This document shows positions 7,037 through 11,713 of a stretch of 11,713 bases of DNA, piece by piece. This DNA comes from Candidatus Acidiferrales bacterium (GTDB lineage Bacteria; Acidobacteriota; Terriglobia; Acidiferrales; UBA7541): positions 1-11,713 of the forward strand of contig JASHWB010000470.1 in the NCBI GenBank assembly GCA_030044295.1, written 5' to 3'. Under the pieces are notes generated by a model. The model had not been told where the DNA came from. It saw nothing but the letters and a program-made list of their open reading frames with translations, and did no database searches. A program made the position numbers and the translations under genes. Every line of letters begins with the position of its first letter. Position 1 is the first letter of the stretch.

Positions 7037-7081
7037 GGCGCGGTAAGATGGCGGCTTACGAGCGAAGCCATCTTTCGCGCC
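7037..7081 (+). promoter_or_regulatory. Strong hairpin in the transketolase leader, with a competing stem
   Basis: GGCGCG (7037-7042) pairs with CGCGCC (7076-7081), and AAGATGGC (7045-7052) pairs with GCCATCTT (7067-7074). G7043 can wobble-pair with T7075, leaving only T7044 bulged, for about 15 bp around a 14-base loop. A second helix, GTAAG (7043-7047) with CTTAC (7055-7059), uses the same bases and excludes the inner stem. No T-run follows on either strand, so this is not an intrinsic terminator. It ends 34 bases before the transketolase ATG and leaves the ribosome site free. It could be a cis-regulatory RNA element, a processing site or a DNA palindrome bound by a protein. No known riboswitch class was recognised. 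Confidence 0.5.
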
Positions 7082-7115
7082 TGCTGAGCCGGCTGATATT
7101 CGCAAAGGAGCTGTC

Positions 7116-8987
7116 ATGAGCGCCAGTCCGCAAGCTGTGCCGTCCGCATCAACCGTTGAAGCCATCAAGGAAAAGGCCAAGCGCCTAAGCATCCTCTCGA
7201 TGATGGCCACCACGGCCGCTGGCTCGGGGCATCCGACGTCCTGCATGTCCGCCGCGGAACTCATGGCCGGCACGTTTTTCTACGCCATGAAGTTCGATCC
7301 GAAAAATCCCAATTCCAACCAGGGAGACCGCTTCGTTCTCTCCAAAGGTCATGCCGCGCCCATACTTTACGCCGCATTCGCCGAAGCCGGCGTTTTCCCC
7401 GAATCGCGCGTCATGACGCTGCGCCAGTTTTCAAGCGAACTCGAGGGCCATCCCACTCCGCGCATTCCCGGCGTCGATGCCGCCACCGGCTCGCTCGGCC
7501 AGGGGCTTTCGGTGGGCGCGGGCCTTGCTATCGGAGCGCGTCTCGACAAAAGTCCCACACGGGTCTACGTCCTGCTCGGCGATGGCGAAATGGCCGAAGG
7601 GCAAATCTGGGAAGCCGCCGAGTTCGCGGGCCACTACAACCTCGACAATCTTACCGTGCTCGCGGACGTGAACGCGCTCGGCCAGAGCGAGCCCACCATG
7701 TATCAGCACGATATGGAAGTCTATCGCCGCAAATTTGAATCCAACGGTTTCGCCGCGGAAGTGATTGACGGGCACGATGTGGTCGCCGTGCTCTCCGCCC
7801 TCGATCGCGCCAAAAGCACCAACGGCAAGCCGCAGGCGATCCTCGCGCGCACCGTGAAGGGACACGGCGTCGATTTTCTCGCCGGCAAGGAACACTGGCA
7901 CGGCAAGCCGATCCCGAAAGACGAGCTTGCCAAGGCCATTGCCGAAATAGGTCCGGCTATTCAGCTTCCACCCGATCCCGGCAAATCCTACGAGCGCGCT
8001 TCGCTGCCGAAGCCACCCGATTTTCCTGCTCCGCCCGCGCCGGATTATGACGCGTCGAAGCCCGTTGCCACGCGCGAAGCGTATGGCTTTGCGCTGAAGC
8101 GCCTGGGCGCGGTAAATCCGCAGGTTGTAGCCGCCTCGGGCGACGTAAAGAACTCCACCTTCTCGGAAACTTTCGGCGACGCTTACCCCGACCGCTTTTT
8201 CCAGGGCTATATCGCCGAGCAGAATCTCATCAGCCTCGGCGTGGGACTTCAGGCGCGCGGCAAAGTTCCGTTCCTCGACACATTTGCCTGCTTCCTCTCG
8301 CGCGCCTACGACAACGTCCGCATGGCCGCCATCAGCCGCGCCAACATCAACCTGTGCGGCTCCCACTGCGGCGTTTCCATCGGCGAAGACGGCCCCTCGC
8401 AAATGGCCCTCGAAGATATTGCGATGTTCCGCGCCGTACATTCATCCGCCGTTCTTTATCCAAGCGACGCGATTTCCGCCGAACGCCTCACGGAAGCGAT
8501 GGCGCGGCGCCCGGGCGTCAATTACCTGCGCACCTCGCGCCCGAAAACCGCCATCCTTTATTCCAAAGACGAAAAGTTCCCCATTCCCGGCTTCAAAGTT
8601 CCGCGCCAGAGCGCGCAGGATCGCGTAACCGTGATCGGCGCGGGCATCACCGTTCACGAAGCGCTGAAAGCCGCCGACGAGCTGAAATCCAAGGGCATCA
8701 GCATTCGCGTGATCGACCTCTACTGCGTGAAGCCGCTCGATGGCAAAGCGCTGGCCGGACAGCTCGGCGCAACCGCCGGAAAGCTCGTCACAGTGGAAGA
8801 CCATTGGCCCGAAGGTGGTATCGGCGAAGCCGTACTCGCGGCTCTGGCCGCTGCCGGAGCGACTCCGTCGAAATACCGTATGCTCGCCGTGCGCGACATG
8901 CCGCATTCCGGCAAACCCGACGAACTAATCGACGCCTTCGGTATCTCCGCGCGCCGCATTGCCGACGCCGTCCGCGAAATCGCGTAA
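7116..8987 (+). CDS. tkt: Transketolase, animal-type (about 620 residues)
   Basis: Transketolase moves two-carbon ketol units between sugar phosphates in the non-oxidative pentose phosphate pathway, using thiamine diphosphate and Mg2+ in the cytosol. The 623-residue length matches the mammalian-type enzymes rather than the roughly 660-residue TktA type. Visible motifs are GSGHP (H39), SKGHA (H79), EGHP (H112), the diphosphate-binding GDGEMAEG (155-162, Mg ligand D156) with N186, KEHWHG (258-263), the catalytic glutamate in YIAEQN (E368), and GSHCGVSIGEDGPSQM (415-430, H417). The C-terminal domain runs from about 500 (VTVIGAGITVHEAL) to the end. AAAGGAG sits five bases before the ATG. It is probably first in an operon with the next two genes and is preceded by a leader hairpin. 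The active site is complete, so activity is expected. Confidence 0.96.
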   Translation: MSASPQAVPSASTVEAIKEKAKRLSILSMMATTAAGSGHPTSCMSAAELMAGTFFYAMKFDPKNPNSNQGDRFVLSKGHAAPILYAAFAEAGVFPESRVMTLRQFSSELEGHPTPRIPGVDAATGSLGQGLSVGAGLAIGARLDKSPTRVYVLLGDGEMAEGQIWEAAEFAGHYNLDNLTVLADVNALGQSEPTMYQHDMEVYRRKFESNGFAAEVIDGHDVVAVLSALDRAKSTNGKPQAILARTVKGHGVDFLAGKEHWHGKPIPKDELAKAIAEIGPAIQLPPDPGKSYERASLPKPPDFPAPPAPDYDASKPVATREAYGFALKRLGAVNPQVVAASGDVKNSTFSETFGDAYPDRFFQGYIAEQNLISLGVGLQARGKVPFLDTFACFLSRAYDNVRMAAISRANINLCGSHCGVSIGEDGPSQMALEDIAMFRAVHSSAVLYPSDAISAERLTEAMARRPGVNYLRTSRPKTAILYSKDEKFPIPGFKVPRQSAQDRVTVIGAGITVHEALKAADELKSKGISIRVIDLYCVKPLDGKALAGQLGATAGKLVTVEDHWPEGGIGEAVLAALAAAGATPSKYRMLAVRDMPHSGKPDELIDAFGISARRIADAVREIA

Positions 8988-9026
8988 CGCGTTTTCCCGA
9001 ATCCAACGAGAGGCTGGGTAGACCGA

Positions 9027-9302
9027 GTGGCGGAAAAAATCGTGATGGTAGGTGTGATACCGGAGGCGGTGGCCGTCGATTCAGGCGACCAGGTGGTGTG
9101 GTTCTCGAACGCAGGGAACCTGAAAATCGAGTTTGACGCCCAGCGCTCGCCTTTCGCATCCAACGTCTTCCAGGCTCCGCCCGGAGTCCGGCTTTCGAGC
9201 GGCGCCGCGCGCCCCGGCGTGAAGCCGGGCTCGTACCGCTATCGTCTGTCGCTCAACGACGTTGTCGTCACCAACGGCGAAGTCCTCATTCGCGCCAAAT
9301 AA
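9027..9302 (+). CDS. Small cupredoxin-fold-like protein without copper ligands
   Basis: A 91-residue protein with no signal peptide. The spacing of beta-strand-like segments (PEAVAVDSGDQVVWFSN at 12-28, then a glycine-rich turn, PGVKPGSYRYRLSLN and GEVLIRAK at the end) resembles the plastocyanin/cupredoxin sandwich. There is no His or Cys in the chain, so it cannot form a type 1 copper site; if the fold is right, the role must be binding or structural. The start is a GTG at 9027, with a GAGAGG ribosome-like site 13 bases away. An ATG at 9045 would give 85 residues and cannot be excluded. It follows transketolase by 39 bp with no terminator between them, so co-transcription is likely. Function is unknown and the fold call is tentative. 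Confidence 0.7.
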   Translation: MAEKIVMVGVIPEAVAVDSGDQVVWFSNAGNLKIEFDAQRSPFASNVFQAPPGVRLSSGAARPGVKPGSYRYRLSLNDVVVTNGEVLIRAK

Positions 9303-9346
9303 CCAACCGCCCAACTTTCCAATTCAAATACAAAGGGAGTTAGATC

Positions 9347-9988
9347 ATGGCCAAGCTATCGATTGCTGTTCTCGGAGCAGGCAACGTCGGCGGCGCGCTA
9401 GCCCACGTTTGGTCCGTCGCAGGGCATAGCGTCACATTCGGCCTGCCCGATCCGCAAAGCGAAAAATCCCGGGCGGCCGTTTCAAAGCTGGGGGGACAGG
9501 TCCGAGCGGCTTCGAACAAGGACGCTGCGTCGTCCGCGCAAGTTGTGGCCCTCTGCGTTCCCTGGCTGGCCGCGGAGGCCGCCATTCGTCAGTGCGGCAA
9601 CCTCAGCGGCAAAATCCTCGTCGACTGCACCAATCCGCTGAAGCCCGACCTGCAGGGATTAGCCATCGGCGCCACGACTTCGGCTGCCGAGCAGGTCGCC
9701 TCGTGGGTCCCCGGCACAAAAGTCATCAAAGCCTTCAACACCATCGGCGCCGCGAACTTCGGCAAAGCCCAATTCGGCTCTCAGCGCGCCGACGGCTTCT
9801 ACTGTGGGGATGATGCTGCCGCCAAAACTTCAATCCTCGAACTCATTGACGCAGCCGGTCTCGCACCTGTGGATGTTGGCCCGCTGCGCAACGCTCGCTG
9901 CCTCGAAGCGATGGCCATGCTATGGATCGATATGGCGGTAAATCAAAAGCAGGGCTCGAACCACGCCTTTAAGCTGCTTCGACGGTGA
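9347..9988 (+). CDS. Rossmann-fold reductase, F420-dependent NADP reductase/STEAP type
   Basis: A 213-residue NAD(P)-binding oxidoreductase related to F420-dependent NADP reductase and the reductase domain of STEAP proteins. It begins with IAVLGAGNVGGALA (6-19), the dinucleotide-binding glycine turn. Further family marks are VVALCVPW (66-73), LVDCTNPL (91-98), KVIKAFNTIGAANF (125-138) and a C-terminal GPLRNARCLEAMAMLWIDMA segment (178-197). At the end of the second strand, where family members usually have Ser-Arg for the NADPH phosphate, this protein reads FGLPDP (31-36), so cofactor preference may differ. GGGAG lies 7-8 bases before the ATG. It sits 44 bp after the cupredoxin-like gene. Substrate and electron partner are unknown. 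Confidence 0.85.
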   Translation: MAKLSIAVLGAGNVGGALAHVWSVAGHSVTFGLPDPQSEKSRAAVSKLGGQVRAASNKDAASSAQVVALCVPWLAAEAAIRQCGNLSGKILVDCTNPLKPDLQGLAIGATTSAAEQVASWVPGTKVIKAFNTIGAANFGKAQFGSQRADGFYCGDDAAAKTSILELIDAAGLAPVDVGPLRNARCLEAMAMLWIDMAVNQKQGSNHAFKLLRR

Positions 9989-10025
9989 TCGGAGCGTAGC
10001 GAGAGCCAAGTAATGGTAGTAATGT

Positions 10026-10039
10026 GCGACTTCAGTCGC
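10026..10039. repeat. Perfect 14-bp palindromic element between convergent genes
   Basis: GCGACT TC AGTCGC is a perfect inverted repeat with 6-bp arms, just downstream of the plus-strand reductase and overlapping the TGA of the minus-strand gene that ends at 10032. No T-run follows. The context GTGCGACTTCAGTCGC resembles, from memory, a dispersed repeat in acidobacterial genomes. It may act as a weak two-way terminator or be a repeat relic. Confidence 0.4.
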
Positions 10040-10520
10040 CCGCGAGAGCTGGACGGCCCGCTGGCCGCTCTTGTGCCAGCGAATCGGCCAGCACGCGGCG
10101 GACGGATGCCAGCGCCGAAGCCGTCACCGGCTTCTCTGAAGTCGCCGCAATGTCGGCGGCCTTCCTCGGGAAATCGCGTCGCCGGTCGAGCCATAACCCT
10201 AATTCTTGCAGCATCTCGCCGGCAACATTCGGGTCGTCAGTCCGCTCCAGCGCCCAGAACCGCAGCCGCGCCTCATTCTTCTGCAGCAGTTGCAGCGATT
10301 CGTCGAGCTTCTTCATCGCGGCGTTGAACGACGACGCGAGGAAGTAGACCGGCAGGCTCCATCCGGCGCTACTCTCCGGCGCAGGCCCATTTTCGCGGCC
10401 CGCAGCCCGTTCGCTCGAAAAGAAAAACGCGCGGACCCGCACGTTGTACTTTCCGTTTTGGTTGCGTTCCAGCGCGCAGAGATACCGGTTGCCGCGCGCA
10501 CCGCCCTTACCCGAACTCAT
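10032..10520 (-). CDS. Hypothetical protein, 162 residues (possibly 204)
   Basis: Not recognised. From the ATG at 10520 the protein reads MSSGKGGARG, a basic beta-rich segment (NGKYNVRVRAFFFSSE, 22-37), a flexible stretch, then an amphipathic helical region (about 62-115: AAMKKLDESLQLLQKNEARLRF and EMLQELGLWLDRRRDF), ending in an Ala/Arg-rich tail. No signal peptide or membrane helix is seen. The region at 66-90 could form a short coiled coil. Two starts are supported: GAGGAG four bases before 10520, and GGGGAG eight bases before an in-frame ATG at 10646, which would add 42 basic, low-complexity residues. The shorter form is preferred because the extension looks non-conserved in character. 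The gene converges on the reductase with 43 bp between them. Confidence 0.65.
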   Translation of the reverse strand: MSSGKGGARGNRYLCALERNQNGKYNVRVRAFFFSSERAAGRENGPAPESSAGWSLPVYFLASSFNAAMKKLDESLQLLQKNEARLRFWALERTDDPNVAGEMLQELGLWLDRRRDFPRKAADIAATSEKPVTASALASVRRVLADSLAQERPAGRPALAGD

Positions 10521-10524
10521 GCGG

Positions 10525-10535
10525 CTCCTCAGGAG
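10525..10535 (-). promoter_or_regulatory. Shine-Dalgarno site inside an 11-bp palindrome
   Basis: CTCCT C AGGAG is a perfect palindrome whose minus-strand half GAGGAG serves the ATG at 10520. The other arm is an anti-Shine-Dalgarno sequence. The single-base centre means it can hardly fold on itself in one RNA, so it is probably chance. Confidence 0.4.
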
Positions 10536-10884
10536 GTTGTGCTCTGTCCCCGCGGACGGCGATGGCCTCCATCCGGTCGCGCGCCCGCTGAATTCCGGCG
10601 CAGAAATCACCTCAAGCCTCTTGGCTCTTGCCCTTTTCGCTTGCATAAAAGTCTCTCCCCAGGAAGGACAGCTCAAATTCATCAGCGCTTCGGGCAGCGG
10701 AGGAAGCGGCCCGTGGGTCGGCCCCAGGCTGGTTTTGGGGCAGGCTCTGCGGAAGCCCTATTCTACCGAAGGCGGGAAGCGCCAGGCAAGGCGAGACAAG
10801 CTATTTTTAAGTCTTGTAAATTCTTGTATTTACGGTGCCGCAGCGCCGCTTCGTAGGAATACCGACCGCTGTTACCGCCGTCTG
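10536..10884. other. Upstream region of the hypothetical gene, with an AT-rich repeat patch
   Basis: This stretch separates the foldase gene from the preferred start of the hypothetical gene. The part up to 10646 may be coding if the longer start is used. From 10801 to 10833 lies an unusually AT-rich patch with TCTTGTA at 10812-10818 and 10822-10828, exactly 10 bp apart, overlapping an inverted repeat GTAAAT (10816-10821) / ATTTAC (10828-10833). On the minus strand it contains TTTACA, 5 of 6 to a -35 box, but no convincing -10 box at the right distance. It is probably the promoter or operator of the hypothetical gene. Nothing else is recognisable, and no terminator for the foldase gene is clear. 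Confidence 0.4.
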
Positions 10885-11713
10885 TTAGCTGCTCTGCGTG
10901 AAGCGATTCAGCTGGTCGGAATTGATGGTGAGCTTGCCTTCCTTGCGCAATTGATCGAGCAGCGACGTGCGGAACGCGTCGAACGCGGCGTTCTGCCGCG
11001 TCTGCAACAGCTCCTGCTTGATGCCGGCTTGTTGTGTGGCGAAATCCGCCGGGTTCGCCGCTTCGTGCGACACCACTTGATACACCACCCAATTGCCTTC
11101 GATCGGCGTGGGCGCACCAGTCTGTCCCGGCTGCAAGTTGAACGCGGCGCTCAATTGCCGGCCGCTGCCGACCGCGGGGATTGAGCCGTTGCGCGCGAAA
11201 GGATCGGAAGTAGCGACGGTCAACCCCAGCTCTTTCGCGGCTTTGTCCAGTGATTCGCCCGACTTAATCTTCTGCGATAGCTCCTGCGCTCGCTGCCGCG
11301 CCAGATCGACGGCCTTTTCCTGCTGATAATCCGCCAGCGCCTGCGCGTGAACCTCCGCCAGCGTTCCCTGATGCGCCGCCACGATGTCCTTCACCGTCAT
11401 GACCACGTAGCCGCTGTCGGTTTCCACCGGCTGGCTCAGCTCGCCCGGCTGTAGCGAGAACACCAGTTCGTGGAGCTCCTGCGAATTGCCGAGCGGCCCG
11501 ATGGCATCCGTCATGGAGATCGGCGGCACCTGCCCTAATTCCAGATTGAATTTCTTTGCCAACGCATCCAGCGGCTGGCGGTCCGAGTCCCGGACGGCAT
11601 CTGCCAACTGGTTGGCGAGCTGGTTGGCTTGGTCGCTGACCTTCTGATCGACCACGGCCTGCTGCACGGCATCGTGCACTTCGGCGAGCGTCTTGGTATG
11701 GGCTGTCTCGCGG
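10885..11713 (-). CDS. C-terminal part of a PpiD/SurA-like periplasmic foldase (5' end outside window)
   Basis: The frame is open to the right edge (it begins RETAHTKTLAEVHDAV), so only the last 275 residues are present. The apparent GTG start at 11679 is internal. The sequence matches the region of PpiD/SurA-type chaperones that follows or surrounds a parvulin domain: long charged helices (VDQKVSDQANQLANQLADA; LARQRAQELSQKIKSGESLDKAAKELGL), short strand pairs (SGYVVMTVKDI; GNWVVYQVVSH) and the recurring LQPGE/LQPGQ turn seen after parvulin domains. Such proteins are anchored to the inner membrane and help outer-membrane proteins fold. The segment is a tandem repeat: one unit at 11691-11365, a second at 11364-11050, and the helical start of a third (ADFATQQAGIKQELLQTRQ). 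The parvulin core and any membrane anchor would lie beyond the window. It ends in TAA. Confidence 0.82.
   Translation of the reverse strand, partial: RETAHTKTLAEVHDAVQQAVVDQKVSDQANQLANQLADAVRDSDRQPLDALAKKFNLELGQVPPISMTDAIGPLGNSQELHELVFSLQPGELSQPVETDSGYVVMTVKDIVAAHQGTLAEVHAQALADYQQEKAVDLARQRAQELSQKIKSGESLDKAAKELGLTVATSDPFARNGSIPAVGSGRQLSAAFNLQPGQTGAPTPIEGNWVVYQVVSHEAANPADFATQQAGIKQELLQTRQNAAFDAFRTSLLDQLRKEGKLTINSDQLNRFTQSS

Noticed and set aside
7431..8441. 336-codon minus-strand frame inside transketolase
   Set aside because: It is a shadow of the transketolase codons in GC-rich DNA, with no independent start signal.
10444..11184. 246-codon plus-strand frame opposite the foldase gene
   Set aside because: It is antisense to the foldase, has typical shadow composition and no ribosome site.

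Overview
The window is GC-rich (about 60% by eye) and densely coded, with ten genes on both strands. One of them runs off the right edge. No rRNA, tRNA, CRISPR array, insertion sequence, phage gene or toxin-antitoxin pair was seen. The best guess for the source is a soil-type bacterium of the phylum Acidobacteriota. That rests on a large serine/threonine kinase fused to a TolB-like domain and TPR repeats, a Tat-exported NTF2-like protein, an SMP-30 protein and GC-rich hairpin repeats between genes. It is an inference; no marker gene is present.

Left part (1-2600): a Tat-exported protein with two probable NTF2-like domains (158-1372, +) converges on a small one-helix membrane protein (1407-1877, -). 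The latter is divergent from a very basic/acidic 161-residue protein (2096-2581, +). The 218 bp between these two starts carries opposed promoter candidates and several short phased repeats.

Middle (2600-6950, all minus strand): an exported SMP-30/gluconolactonase-like beta-propeller (2605-3714), a 782-residue Ser/Thr kinase-TolB-like-TPR protein without a membrane helix (3966-6314), and a DUF1232/YkvA-type membrane protein (6561-6944). A GC-rich hairpin repeat lies between the last two. The gaps of about 250 bp suggest separate transcription units.

Right of centre (7116-9988, plus strand): an animal-type transketolase, a small cupredoxin-fold-like protein with no possible type 1 copper ligands, and a Rossmann-fold reductase of the F420-dependent NADP reductase/STEAP type. 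Gaps of 39 and 44 bp make an operon plausible. The transketolase leader holds a strong 45-nt hairpin with a competing alternative stem, which is the most interesting non-coding feature of the window.

Right end (10032-11713, minus strand): an unrecognised 162-residue protein (possibly 204) sits downstream of the C-terminal part of a PpiD/SurA-like periplasmic foldase. That part is built from a tandemly repeated unit of about 107 residues.

No clearly new multi-gene system is visible. The leads are the transketolase leader hairpin, the duplicated foldase unit, the copper-less cupredoxin-like protein next to transketolase, a possibly leaderless basic/acidic protein, and the hairpin repeats.
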